Positions 47,793 to 60,682 of a stretch of 64,000 bases of DNA are shown here, one piece after another. Both the position numbers and the translations under genes were made by a program. Below the pieces are notes generated by a model, which worked only from the letters and a program-made list of their open reading frames with translations, did not search any database and was not told the origin of the DNA. Each line of letters opens with the position of its first letter. Position 1 is the stretch's first letter. Where the stretch lies: NCBI GenBank assembly GCA_026874595.1, contig CM049317.1, forward strand, positions 68,674,618 to 68,738,617, in the 5' to 3' direction. The DNA comes from Sipunculus nudus (lineage: Eukaryota > Annelida > Sipuncula > Golfingiida > Sipunculidae).

Positions 47793-48420
47793 AGGCAATT
47801 AATATTATACGGATCTTTGAAAAAAGGTAACTTTGCATTTGCATTAAACCTAAGGTAATTAATGAGGTTTTCGACATGCAGTTGTTTTACCTGCCCCGCG
47901 CATGTATATACAACACACATATACACACGTATATGTATTACATTTTATAATATTATTATGATATATTGTATATGTGTGTATGTGTAAATATATAATATGT
48001 GGACAATTACGTTCCATGTATTTAATCAAAGTTTATCGAATTATGATTTCATAATAATAAACATTGACAGTGAATGTGAAATGTTGAATAATTCAAAACC
48101 CACGTATAGATATGTTTATTTAATATTTGTCTCATTAACTATAGCTATATAATATTCGTATTTTTTATTCGTTATACTTCGTTAAATTCACGAAAAACTA
48201 GATGCAGGGTTTGATTCTGGTCCACCATCGCCTAAATCCGGCACTCTTTCAGGTGCATGATGGGATGTCTCCATATAACGAGACATGATTAAGCCACACA
48301 CCATTCAAGGTATAATTGTTGGGCACCTTTTGTGTATGACAACTATACAGAGGCAATCAATATCATACGTGTCTTTGAAATAAGGTAACTGAGCGTTCGC
48401 ATTAAAATCCAATAAAATAT
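47655..48420. repeat. (TA)n tracts and a diverged ~90-bp direct repeat
   Basis: TA tracts at 47655-47706 and 47741-47790. The sequence around 47725-47840 (TGTATGACAA, GGAGGCAAT, CTTTGAAA, AAGGTAACT) is repeated in the same order at 48331-48415 without the TA tract, showing that the tract expanded inside one copy. Confidence 0.6.
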
Positions 48421-48820
48421 AACGCTTGGGGACAGACATAGCGTTCATTTGAGCTAACAGTTATAGAGGGGACCGTAAAATGCATTATGAATATAACATT
48501 TGTCACAAATAGTAATAATCTTTGCATATTTTAACATACCCTTCACATAAAACACATCCTAAGTATATAAAGATGAAAGAACTCGAATTCTATAAAATAT
48601 TATGCTTAGTGTGTGAAAAATAAACCCTTTGGATTGAATATAAAGGTTTCCCGTCTATAAAATACCTATATATTTGTGTGTGTAACAAACAATAAAAGCC
48701 AGGCGTTCCGTGCGTTGATATGTTATGGTTCGTGTAGAATTTGTTCTTATATATCGCAGGCCTATAAATGTACGAACAGGCCTTAAACCTGCACCGCGTG
48801 GTATAGTTTATTTGATACTG

Positions 48821-49037
48821 GGTGTAGCGATTGCATGATGACCCCCACTCCAGATTACACCCGTAACTTGAAATCGATTTCATATTACCCCATACGGTTT
48901 CAGATTACCCCCTCACCATTGTTTCTTTAGTTGATTTGCTCAAAATTCTTGTATTTTTTTCTGGTATTTTTCAAATTAGGTTGAATCTTTGTATAGCTTA
49001 TGTTTGCATGAAATGTTACATGCGTTTTGATGGAGTG

Positions 49038-49124
<87 letters not shown>

Positions 49125-49424
49125 ATGGAAATATATTCAACATTATAGTTCTCATTTTGCGACAAATTTATTTTTCATAAATTCATTCCATCTTTTAATC
49201 TCTTTTTTTTTCACGTGTTTTTTTAATGATATATCATGCATGAGTTTAAAGCATAAGAATTCATCATGAATATAATAAGCAAGGGGGGGGGGGGGGTCTG
49301 AACAAAGAGAGGTAACCTATGATTACGTTCAGACTACTGGGAGTAATATAAATCGATTTCAGTTTACCGGGAGACGGGGGGGGGGGGGTAACCTGGAATG
49401 GGGATAATCTAAAGTCTTTACACC
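48821..49424. mobile_element. TIR element, about 0.6 kb
   Basis: The left end GGTGTAGCGATTGCATGATG followed by CCCCCACTCCAGATTAC and GAAATCGATTTCATATTACC is mirrored at the right by GGTAACCTGGAATGGGGATA... TTTACACC (to 49424) and by AAATCGATTTCAGTTTACC. Identity of the ends is moderate. The GGTGTA start and CCCC-rich subterminal modules resemble the element at 39371-40343. The interior has G-runs (49284-49297, 49376-49388) and an 80-bp (TA)n. No coding capacity. Confidence 0.5.
49039..49121. repeat. (TA)n microsatellite
   Basis: About 41 TA units, the longest in the window. Confidence 0.97.
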
Positions 49425-50939
49425 ATCATCAATTGCCTTGATTTTAGCTGTCTTTCCTTAGAGACAATGAAGCGCTTTTTATACGAAACTATGTAGGGGC
49501 TAATTAACATATTCGGATAATTAAACGAACTAACGTCCATTAGTGTAAACAATATTTTTATTGCAAATATGCAATGAGTATAAGAAAATAGGGTAAAATC
49601 CTATATAAATTCTTCTTCTCGAATGAAATGTATACACGACTATATTCAATATAACCAAATGTTCATATAAAGAAAAGTGTGAACATGAAAATAGAGACAA
49701 CTGTTTCAATATATAAGCACTAACTAGTCAGGGCTGAATGTAGCATAATACAAGCATCGATAATATACAGTTATAGTAATGTGGTCATAACTTTCTAAGT
49801 TTTAGCCTATAATGATAGCTGTTCACGAACGTCCATTAGGTTATATTAAAAAAAAACATAAACAGGAAAAAAATTGTTGCTTATGATATATGTGCATTGT
49901 CAAAACTTTTCTATAAATTGTAAATGAGAAGAAAAGTTTATACACAAGAACCTGGGCACTTGACTTTCTTTGCATTTGAACTTGACTTTGACTTTGAATT
50001 GCTTCGCTTATTTCAGCTGGAAAGACGCCATCAATGTTTGAGCATTGCTCGAATGTTAGAAGTGTTTATATACCTTGTGAATGGACACTCTCTTCTCAAT
50101 GAGTTTAATCTGAATTTATAACTACATAGAGAAATATAGATAAAATTATTCTTCTAGATGAATTCGGTTCGTTATACACAGCATTTCCGTACGTATATAG
50201 TCTACCAGGATTTTTTCCCGGACTCGTATATAGTCGTGTCATGGAATTGAATGTTGTACAGCGCGGTCTTGTTGTCTTTCTCATACTCTTTAATTATCCG
50301 TACCTTTAATCAAGCGGGACGGGAAGGTCAGGTCAGGTCAACGTATTAGCACATGTATGGGTTTGTTATGTGATGGGAGCATTGCATCAAGGACAGAGAC
50401 TGTGCCCTGATGTGATTGGCTGGTGCAAGTGTGACGTCATTAACACTATTTAGAAATGCCTTACATTTTATACCTGCGCACCAAGTGATCAAATATTGTT
50501 TTGCCAAACTAAACTTTCGGGCGTGGACTACCAACATGATTAATAGGGTGATAATTGTGCAGCTAATTCTGGAATGTCGAATGTTGACGTAGAACTTGTG
50601 AACTTATTTCAAAATTGCATACGTATTTAGGGAATTAGTAAAGTTACTTGTACCAAACTGACATTGGTATAAAAGACATGTTCTTAAAATTTCATGCAGC
50701 TTTTGCGTCAAAAAGGGTAATGAGGAGAGTTGTGCATCACAGATGATCTGATAATAATGGAGATTTTCTTTTTGACAAAGGAAGAGGTAAAAAGGAACTT
50801 AATTGATTTCTTGAATAATAGCTGTCTAAATAGATCTTCCGAATAATTAAAATATCCCATTAACAATAAGAACCGATAGAGCATGTGGAGTTCTTAACGG
50901 TAACTACAACCTCTAAAAAATAACGGTATATATATAATA
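49425..50939. other. Non-coding stretch
   Basis: The 65-codon frame at 49924-50121 is Leu/Phe-rich with no domain. No gene or element recognised. Confidence 0.35.
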
Positions 50940-51330
50940 GCAACGTCTTCCGCGGTCTGTAAGTAGAGCACAGACCTTAAAGCCGGGAGTTCGAATCTCA
51001 CTCAGCCGAAGAGAGATTTTTCACGGTCTGTCCCAACCCAGGGTGAGCGCTCTGCAGGCTTAGTGGGATATGTGTGCCCCACGGCCGTGCGTCACTCACA
51101 AACGAGTGCGCCTTTCGGGGGCTCCTCGATAGTATATGACCGAGCGATGCGGACGATAACACACCAACTGCATGCCCGCAGACGCAGAGGTCACCGGGCC
51201 TGGTTAACACTAGGATTTCAAATGAAATCAAGCGTGTGCTACTTCCCCGTCGTTAAGTCTGAAACCATATAATGAAATTCTGCAGATGTGCATACTATAT
51301 AGTTAAGCTGGCTTTAAACTATTTTATTTT
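50940..51330 (+). mobile_element. tRNA-derived SINE (family 1), older copy
   Basis: Same order of blocks as the 63481-63909 copy: degraded tRNA head with B-box GAGTTCGAATCTC (about 50988-51000), TTTTTCACGGTCTG, GGTGAGCGCTCTGCAGGC, CCGTGCGTCACTCACA, GATAACACACC, CACCGGGCCTGG and TCTGCAGATGTGCATAC. Many substitutions and loss of the A-tail indicate an old insertion. Confidence 0.85.
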
Positions 51331-53479
51331 CTTGTTAAGCGGTAACCTGGGGATTATTTGTCGCTTGAAATTTGTGTTCCTTGACCTGTTATGATTGGTT
51401 GTTAAACACAGATTGTGAATATTGGTGCGATATACTCAAACAGGAGCGGATATACAGAATCTTATAGAAAAAAATGAGACTGAGCACCTAAGCATGTGGG
51501 TAAACAAGTGTGCCATGTAGGAGTGCTAGTAGACTTTATATAAACACACAACTCTTTATTTTTAATTTATATTTTTTTTTTGGTTTCCCCGTCTTTTGTA
51601 TGTCGATACCCCCCCCCCCCCATGTGCCCATCTAAATCCGCCTCTGTTAAAGTAGTTCATCTGACAGGAGGGGGTCACTCACGAAAGCTATATCTAAATC
51701 TAGACTTAACTGTATGCCCTTCGATGACTTCTATGAATAGGGTCTGAATAATCCTGTAAAACCAGCGTTTGAATTCAATTAAGTGTTAATTTAGAGCCTA
51801 TTTCGTTAAGGAGTTATAATTTCATGACCAGGCCCCACATGCATGATCATGCAAACTTTGTCATGCGTGTCCTTATATATAAAGTGCCTGTTATGGCATT
51901 TTATGCAAAATCAAAATAAGTTTTTCCAATATTTCAGACTTTTACTTTGAGCTAGAAATAATCGCTAAGCCAAAATTCCTAGATAGCTGCTTAGTTTAAT
52001 GTTCGACGGAGAAAATCCTCTCAAAGGTACCAATCTTCAGTCAGATTCACTGCAGGATTCACGGTTCTTTAAATAATGATTGCAAAATAAATTTGAAGAT
52101 GGCTGCATGGTGGCCATATTGGATTTCAACTTTGGTTGACTTTATAGTTAGGAGGTAAAATTTCGCTATTTTACCTTTGCTCCTATTCCATTTTCGTGAT
52201 GTACAGTGTACAGGGTATATTCAAAACTATATATACGTATTACATAATTATTTGTTATATGCAAGACCAATCTTTCAACTTTTATAAGCCCCCCTCCACC
52301 CCCTTAACGAAAGGACACATTGAACGATTACAAATTCCTGTTTCAACATTGTTTTGCTATATATACGTCATTTAAGCATCGAATGGTTTGTATACAACGC
52401 CTATACGGTGAATTAAAAACATATTTTCTATTAATTTTATCTTGAGATAATAACACGAGATCTCGACATAAACAAAATTTGCTGAGTCCTAAATCAGCCA
52501 CCGTAGAAAATGATACAAAAAATATCTTATAGTATTTACAAGATCAACCTCTGTGTAATATGGGTAACATAACATGGTATTAATCTATTGTCTTTCGAAT
52601 TTTGAGGCTACAGTTAAGCACTGATAACATAAGTAACATATTAGCTAAAAAATACAACACAGTACGAATGTTCAGGTGTATATGGGTCGCGCTTTTATTC
52701 TTGAAGGCTTTATATTGGCGATGATTTCCTTTTCACAAATGTTGCGGATTTGAAACCCTCGCGGAAAAAAGACCCACTGTATATATATGTATAGACATTC
52801 CCCTTATTTATATGATATTCTAGCAGTTCCAATTATTTTTATTTTATTTTATCGGGAAAAAAATCCAAAAATAAATGATTCTGTATATATCTGAATACTC
52901 TGCTATTGAAAATTATCCACGGTATATAGAAACTGCATGTATATCACATTTATAATAAACTATATACTGCAGATGTCAACGCACACCAAGGTCTGCATGA
53001 ATATAGCGGCAGATGTACGTATATATTAAATATATTAATATATTAGACATTTCATTAATATATATACAATGCTTTAACCTTGCAACAGAGAGACAAAGAC
53101 AGTACATGCATGCATTCACTGGCATCCTCAGGGCGCCTACATCAGAGTATAGAGGGGTATGTACAGTATTCTACACGGCCGGCGGTATAATGCACTAGAC
53201 AAAAAGTCAGGACCTGTCTTAGCTCGGTGATAAATGATGTGCGGCTAGTTAGACTATTATTTATCTATCCTAGGCGCTATGATGAGACCCGCAGTGCAAT
53301 CGACCTAGTCATTTTGACGCGCTGCATGGAAGATCAAACTGTACTGTGTCACTCCTCGCGGTAAAATCAGCGTTGATGGATCTATACCCACAACTCCTCG
53401 TGTACAAAGGGGCCCTCTCAAAGTAACAAAAGCAGCCTGTTATAGCCGTACTCTCTATGTACTAGCGCTGAGTAGAGTC
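51331..53479. other. Non-coding stretch
   Basis: A C-run (51610-51621) followed by ATCTAAATCCGCCTCTG (about 51632) looks like the right end of a hAT-like element of the kind seen at 13710. The rest is AT-rich and unremarkable. The 61-codon frame at 53013-53198 is not supported. Confidence 0.4.
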
Positions 53480-53930
53480 GGGTTTATAAAACATCAGAAT
53501 GTTAGAATAACAAGATGTCTCAAGGTTCCGCGTGGCCAGCGCATGGTTCGTTGAATTGTTAGATCACGTTTGCCGATGACGAAAAAACTTGTTAACTTGC
53601 ATAACTGGGAAGCTGGTTAAAACGGTCCAAATGACCAAAATCGCAAGTAAAAGGACTTTGCGTCCTCGAAGTAAAGTCGTTCACAAGGATCGAGTTCGGC
53701 TCTCGAATGGCATGGCTGGGTCTCTGCTGCTGGGATCGGTAGAGGGAATGCGGGTTGCTTCGGGCTTTGTGGCTGTGGGTGCTGTAGCTTTCTAACAAGA
53801 ACTTCAACCCTGGAGAGAAGAGGGCGCCCCCTATGGCTCCTTGCTTGGCTTGGCGTGGCACTGCGACTTTTGGCTCGGAGAACGTGCTTAAGGAGCGCAC
53901 AGGGCTGAGGTCTTGACCGCAGCAACCTGT
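53480..53930. promoter_or_regulatory. GC-richer island with a CTCF-like core word
   Basis: A 450-bp block, clearly richer in G, C and CpG than its flanks and open in several frames on both strands (68 to 102 codons) without any domain, so the openness reflects composition. It contains GCGCCCCCT (53824-53832), the complement of the AGGGGGCGC core associated with CTCF sites. It could be an insulator, promoter or old repeat. No splice structure was recognised. Confidence 0.3.
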
Positions 53931-53949
53931 AGCTGCTCGATGAGCGTAT

Positions 53950-54060
53950 ACTTCTCTTGGCTTGGCTTGGTTAGATCACATCACGGAATACTGACCGAGT
54001 GCCCTGGAATTGTGGGTTCGAATCCGGCAATGGTGGATTTTAGTACCATACTGAACTCTA
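53950..54060 (+). mobile_element. tRNA-like SINE head (family uncertain)
   Basis: TGGCTTGGTTAGATCAC is A-box-like and GGGTTCGAATCCGG (about 54013-54026) is a near-perfect B-box at plausible spacing. The following sequence does not match the tails of the other SINEs here, so this may be a fourth family or a fragment. Confidence 0.5.
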
Positions 54061-54425
54061 TGCAGAGTTATTTTTTTATAGATTATAGGTGTTTTTATTG
54101 ACCGCAGTCTTTATGGCGTTTTGGTTCAGTAGTGAGGCTCCCGGCTATAATGGTCTAAAATACTTAGTAAAGCTATAGGGATTGAGTCGACAGTTTTTAT
54201 GAAGAGCACCCTCGGTGGTATCTGGGGTGAACCAGATAGTTTTCAAGCAGGTAACATATTGAAGAAATATAGAAAAAATTAATCCATTCATGACCATACA
54301 GAAAGATCATGAGATTCCCTGTTCTTTCAGAGTCCCCCCCCCCCCCAAAAAAAAAAAAGAAGTAGCTTTTTGTGTCTTATTAAAAGTTACAATATGTTTG
54401 AGTTTAAAGAATAACATGTAAAAGC

Positions 54426-54459
<34 letters not shown>

Positions 54460-54649
54460 GCGTATACATACATACAAACATAAATATTTGCCACCCATTT
54501 ATCCACCAAACTCGCCTTTCGCCAACAGTTCACAAATTCCCGATTTCCCTTCTTTATATTTAACTCTTTTCGCCGACACCCTTAATGATCCGCCACACTC
54601 GCCTACTTTTCTCTTGATCCTGAAATCTGCGAATAAACGGGAGAATAGA

Positions 54650-54652
<3 letters not shown>
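54061..54652. other. Non-coding stretch
   Basis: C-run plus A-run at 54334-54358 and a (TA)n at 54427-54459. No gene. Confidence 0.4.

Positions 54653-54726
<74 letters not shown>
54653..54726. repeat. (TA)n microsatellite
   Basis: 37 TA units. Confidence 0.97.
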
Positions 54727-54728
<2 letters not shown>

Positions 54729-56160
54729 CTGCAGTCAAGTACACACAAACGCACTAACTGACCGACATATGTACGATTTTTTTTTTTACTGACATTCTTT
54801 CTGCGTGTCCCCCAAAATCTAAATATATCTTTGTGCATGCTTGGTATATATCTGCAAGTACGTATATGTCCCTGCATACATGTACAATAACATATAAGAG
54901 GTTGCGGTAGTGTTTCCGATTGCAATCAGCATGCACCGGCGGCTCTATAGTCTTATATAAAACAAACGCAAGTCTTCGCTGCGGATAACGCCCCCAGTTC
55001 TCGCGCGCCTTTCATCCACCGACAATAAAGACCTTGCTTTTTTTGCGGCCTTCGCAAAACTCTCTTGTCTTTATCCCGGGCAGGTAACTTTGATCTGTTA
55101 ATTAGAGGCTAATGAAGCACTTTTACTCTCTGTTCTATAGGTTGACTATGATATATTACTTCAACCTGCGCTACACCTGCGAGAGAAGGCATGTCTTTGC
55201 TTGAATAACATGTATTTACACAAACACACACAGCGTTTGTCTGTCCATGTACGTAGGGTCATATTTTCTCAAGCCGACTATATAGGATTGATCAGGATTG
55301 TATAAGTCCTTGAACTATATTTCTTATGATGAAAAAAGTGTTAGAATGAAATAATCAATTAATAATATCATATATAGTTTGTCAAATTCTAATATATAAA
55401 CGGTAATTGTCTTTTTGTTCGCGAGGTTTTCAAATTCCCGATATTATTGAAGGGGAATTCATCGCGAAAATAAAACCTTCGTGGATAATATAACTGAACT
55501 AAACAGGTGAACATTCGTTTGTACTTTGACCCCATTGGCATCTCATTAACATCAATGCCTGAAGCTAGCAAGGCAAACATGTGATATTATTAATATTAAC
55601 AGAACTTCTATCTTATATGTAAATTTAAAACTGATATATATTATATGAATAAAGTGAGGGCTATTCATTATTTGCTTCATATATAATACACAAGAATTAC
55701 CAAGCACATGTTTGGTATACCCAGGGTCCTTAAATTCTCTATTTGTAAGATATGCATGTACAAACATTTTAAATGACTCATATAATAAACGGGATACTCT
55801 GTGTAGTGTGGTGATAGACGGACAGTTAATTGTTCCGATACAAATTTAAAACTATCTATAAATCTCATATAAACCTCTGAATCTGCCGTTCCATCATGCA
55901 CTACCGCCCCCCCCCCCCCCAAAAAAAAAGGCCACGTGCAAGGTCCTCTCTATACTTTATCCCGGGTATGTGCCATATATATTATCGCCTATACTGCATG
56001 GCTATTCAACAAATGCCGTTTGTTGCACATCGACCAAAATGTATAATTATCGGTACCCCCCCCCCCCCCCCCACCCATGCTAAAAAGTGTGTGTGTGAAC
56101 GTGGGGGATTAAACCCCTCGTATTGACCCCCTTCTATTGACGCTCCTGGTACATATACTA

Positions 56161-56212
<52 letters not shown>

Positions 56213-56285
56213 GTGTAACTCTATAGGTCTGCGATACGCTTGCTTTACGTTTGCGATACAAAGAAATCGCATATATATACACGGT

Positions 56286-56324
<39 letters not shown>

Positions 56325-58080
56325 CGTCATGCATGTATGTATATACGATATAACGTTGAGTTTTCATGCATACTAGTATATATACGTATAAGTCCGGTAA
56401 CGGTGACGTATCGAAGAGAAAACTTTGGTGATTATATTTTTCGTAAGTTCTGCCATTTTTATGTAGAAACTTGTGAAAAATGTAAATCATAAGAAGGACC
56501 TAAAATGCGCGGTTTGCCAACAATCTGTTCAAACGTGCATGCTTTTAAAATATTGTAATGGCAAGCACATATGTATTTATGACGCTGAGACTGCTGAATT
56601 GATCTAACGAATTAACGTGAATTTATTAAAGAACTATGCTGCAGCAATATTTGGAAAAGGGAAAGATCGTTCCTTTGTGAAACGATTAAAATATTTCACC
56701 TGAATCCTACTTTATATTTTGATGATTCGGGCGTGGTCCAAAAGAACGTTATTCCGCTGTAAACGTTTCCAATAAACGTCCCTCTGCCACCAACCCTCTC
56801 CCAGCAGATATAAAGATTCTCGTCTGCATGGATGGACGCGACATGTCCTCGGAGTATTTTCGTGTCGCATCTTCGCGCCCTCATCGAAACCTGACAACTG
56901 ATGTCTAATTTACGGTTTTTCTAAACAGCTTATGCATGCATGGGTGCTGCCATTTTATGTACACTCAAAATCAGGATGTCACAGGTCGCGTGTCGAAATA
57001 ATGGGTGTACCACTAGTTATATTAATGTAGCTACGATTTAGTTATCACTAAACTTATACGTCTCCCTTATATTCGCCATACTTTTTTAAAAACAAATTGC
57101 ACTTTGGAAATGAAGGTGAAAGGATGGACGTATGATATACATGTGTCGTAATGTCATAAACTGATACAAAGGTTTGATCTGCATGCAGGAATCCATTGGC
57201 ATACTTTGATCAACGCCCTTTTTGATTATTGATGGACAATTTTATTCTAATTTTAGTCACCGACATTTTAAGTTCCATTAAAAAAAGATAATGTTTTTAC
57301 CAATATTAAACATTTAAATAAATAAGACGAGGAAGCTTCTGCTCGCCATCATCTGTTGAAAAAAAACCCTTAATAAGTCAAAGTTAAACACAGTAGCAGC
57401 TTACAAGATGACTTAATGATTAAAACAAAATAAAGTAATGATAAAGTGTTACATAGTATTTTCTCGTCCTATATACAGTCTGTTCCATAATAGCTATAGG
57501 ATGCCCATTGAAATTTGGTGATTAAACTTTAAAAGTGGGTGCATGAGGTACTGAAGGCCTCGTATGATATGTAAATCTTCACAATCAAACCAACTTTTAT
57601 ATTTGACGACCTTCTGGTTCTTCTGTATGGATCCTGTGACAAGGATGAATGACTTCTCTCATGGGCTCATTCCGAGTTTAGTATACATTTATGACCTTAA
57701 ACAGCCAATCAATGTACCTCTTCGTGAACGAAAACATGCATACATGCAGTCACTTTGACCGTCAACAATGGCAAGGAGTTTTTTTAATTATACTGTTTTC
57801 TTATATCTTGACATTGAAAAATAAAATAAAAATGCATTTTAAAATAATAAATTACAACTTTTTTGTTTTTTTGTTTCATTCATGTTAATTATACCTACGC
57901 CTCCTTTATTCACGGTATAGGTTATTATTGTTTGGGTTAATTTGATCTGTCAATTTATGAAAATATTACTAGATTTCAATTTGCATCGCCATTTGAAACA
58001 GACTATAGCTGTCAGTTGTACTTGTGCAATAATGTTTATTGTTTGAACAAATATTTTCAATTTTCTGTTTTGTGCCGTAT
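54727..58080. other. Non-coding stretch with C-runs and (TA)n
   Basis: C-runs at 55907-55920 and 56056-56072; (TA)n at 56161-56208 and 56288-56322. Slightly GC-richer spots at 54940-55080 and 56740-56900. Nothing codes for a recognisable protein. Confidence 0.4.
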
Positions 58081-58249
58081 ATAATTATCATGTGCGGTCG
58101 GAAAGAAACACGCTTTGGAATTTGACTCGGTGACTGCTCACTTATTGGCAGAGAGCCTTAAAGAATGCGACACATCGAGTGTAAAGTCTAATTACATGGC
58201 AGATCACTACATCAAAGCTCACATTCGTATAAAATATGACAAACAAGTG

Positions 58250-58540
58250 ACCCAAACCTGAGGCATCGGTCCAGCTAGGTACGGGTGACAGGTCTATACT
58301 GTGGGTGGTACAAAGCGGCTTTGATCAAAGCCGGAGCAGACGACATTTTAAACGCGTCTTTTCGGTAACCAGAAAATGGCGCTTCAAGCGGCCCACTCTC
58401 CCTGCATGAGTCGGCGGCTAATTAGCGGTGCGCTTTAATGTGACACGTCGCGAGGAGGCTATGTCTGTCAACAAGCAACAAGCCAAGTCGGGGTTCGTTT
58501 GGTGAACCCAGTACCCCTCAGAGCAAAGGTTGCAAGCCAT
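58250..58540. promoter_or_regulatory. Candidate regulatory island with palindromic TCF/LEF-type site
   Basis: A CpG-containing, non-repetitive block. GGCTTTGATCAAAGCC at 58317-58332 is a perfect 16-bp palindrome made of two overlapping CTTTGATC/GATCAAAG words, the TCF/LEF consensus. CTAATTAGC (about 58410) is a homeodomain palindrome. Lack of coding frames and composition favour regulatory DNA. Linkage to engrailed (about 20 kb away) is inference. Confidence 0.3.
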
Positions 58541-60099
58541 ATGTCATGAGTGGTTGTGATATATATTAAGCTTGGGATCGGCGTATTGGACCTCACATGG
58601 CGGCGGGGAAACATTCCTGTGAAGTCTGTTATAAATTAGCACATCATATTTTTCTGCACCTCTTTCACCCTGCTGGGTAAGAATCCTTTGTTATATCTGA
58701 ACCCTGTTTGTATTTTTTAGAGCAACACGACAGATATCTTTCTTAAAATACCCAACTACATATCACGAAAGGCCTCTACACAAAAGCAATACAATCTTGT
58801 GCTTATAATTATGAAAATGAAGCTGATCATAACATAATATTGTCCGTCCCACCCATCGAAATTTGGCAGTAATCATGAAATGCTGATATATATATCTATG
58901 TTACAATGGCAGAAATGTATGAGCACTCCGGTATTAGAGAATTAAATATTTTAGTAAAAATTATTGAATGTATAGAGTGCATCTTTCCAGACGTTTCCTC
59001 CTGAAGTGACAACGCATGATGACGTCTTTTAGCTGACGATGATTTTATCATATTTACGGTGCCACACAATATTAGCATCCATTCAACGTCTGTAAAAAAG
59101 TGACCTTGACTTCATCACTTCCGTCGTGACAAAGTTAGGTGTTTTTTATGAACCATGCAGTCTTATTGTTTCATTCTAATTCTTTGCAAGGTAAGTTGAT
59201 GATTTCCTAATAAATAAATTACGGGATATCTTGTTGAATTACTGACTGATATAAAAAAAATGACTTTGTAAACAAACAGCGCAAATCACCGATGAGCGCC
59301 TCTTTGCAGGACAGACTATAAAATTTATACCGGCAAATCATGAACAGATGCACCGAAGACGATCTCCTATTTCTTACAAAACACATTATATATATAGGGA
59401 TATGCATGAACATGCACACACACATACATCGACGGTGGTATGTGTGTGTGTATGACGTTCACAAGAAGTTACATACCTAATATTCAACTTTAAATAATGA
59501 TGATGATAGTCTCTATTTCCTCCATGAAGATATTAATACATCATATCATCTTATACCAACAAATACAAGAAAATACAAAATACTCGTATAATTATAATTA
59601 CAACCAGAAGAAATTATAAAAATTTAACCAAAGACCATGAATTTACATTATTAGCATCTTCATACACTATGTGGTATAGATTGATCACCGTATTAATAAG
59701 TAACAGTATACATGTATTACTGATATTATATATAAGACCATTAAAGTTGTAGTCTTTATGTTTACATTCAATTTTATTTCGTATTTAATTTTATTGATTC
59801 TATACTATATCAAGTAAGTGTCACAATCCAATTCAGGGTTAACCCAATAATACATTTTCTTAATTTCCCCTTATACCTGTGAATTGCGCATACTAAAGGA
59901 GGTTTATAGCAAATCAATAGACATATAATAAAAAAACCCTTACTGTGAGCTCTACAGAACATGCAGAGATATGTCATTTGCGCATTTTACATTGGGTTTA
60001 TTACTACAACACATTTCAAATATAATTTGCGGTTTGCCGTTTATCTAAAACCTGTTGTTAATTACGAAGAATACTCAAGACGTTGATACCATCTCTCAA
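58541..60099. other. Non-coding stretch
   Basis: AT-rich after about 58700. No gene or clear repeat. Confidence 0.4.
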
Positions 60100-60420
60100 G
60101 AAAAGCGAACTGTGATAACGGTCGATGCTTGTCTGAATGATTTTGCCGTGAGCGGTCCTGTTCAACCCCTGTGGCCATGTGACGTCACCACCTCCCGCCC
60201 AGCTTCGCATTCCACGAGGTTATTGGGTGCTTTATGGCCACTGATCACAGAGAGGCTTTAGCGGTCACGTGGTATAAGCGGCTGCCGCTATCACTGCCCT
60301 GAGGGAAACATGTGGGAGGCCTGGGGGCTCATTAATGGTGATAATTGCTGAAACCTGTTGGGACGCCGGTTGAGCGAGCGTGACGTATACATATAGGCCT
60401 CATCATCTGAACGCACACGT
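60100..60420. promoter_or_regulatory. Candidate regulatory island with a CRE palindrome
   Basis: GC-richer block with a perfect cAMP-response-type palindrome TGACGTCA at 60180-60187, CCCGCCC (about 60195) and GGTCACGTGG (about 60264). It has no domain-bearing frame. A second TGACGTCA lies at 61456-61463. It could be a promoter for an unseen transcript or an enhancer. Confidence 0.25.
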
Positions 60421-60615
60421 AGAAAGCCACTTCCAGCTTCATTGCCTGTATGTGTGTGTGTTGGTTGTTGCTGTAGTATGCATTAAAACAACCCGTGCAC
60501 AAAACGCATTCTAAAGGCTGGAAAATATATATATGTGGTTATTGTTTAAATTTTGTTTAAATTTGCTCAGAAACGAATTTACATTTTGTAAATAATTTCA
60601 AGACTGTTTCCATTG

Positions 60616-60620
<5 letters not shown>

Positions 60621-60679
<59 letters not shown>
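60621..60679. repeat. (TA)n microsatellite
   Basis: About 29 TA units. Confidence 0.97.

Positions 60680-60682
<3 letters not shown>

Noticed and set aside
53592-53925. Two overlapping 102-codon minus-strand proteins
   Set aside because: Mutually overlapping in different frames with opposite-strand frames also open. Composition effect of a GC-rich island, no domain.
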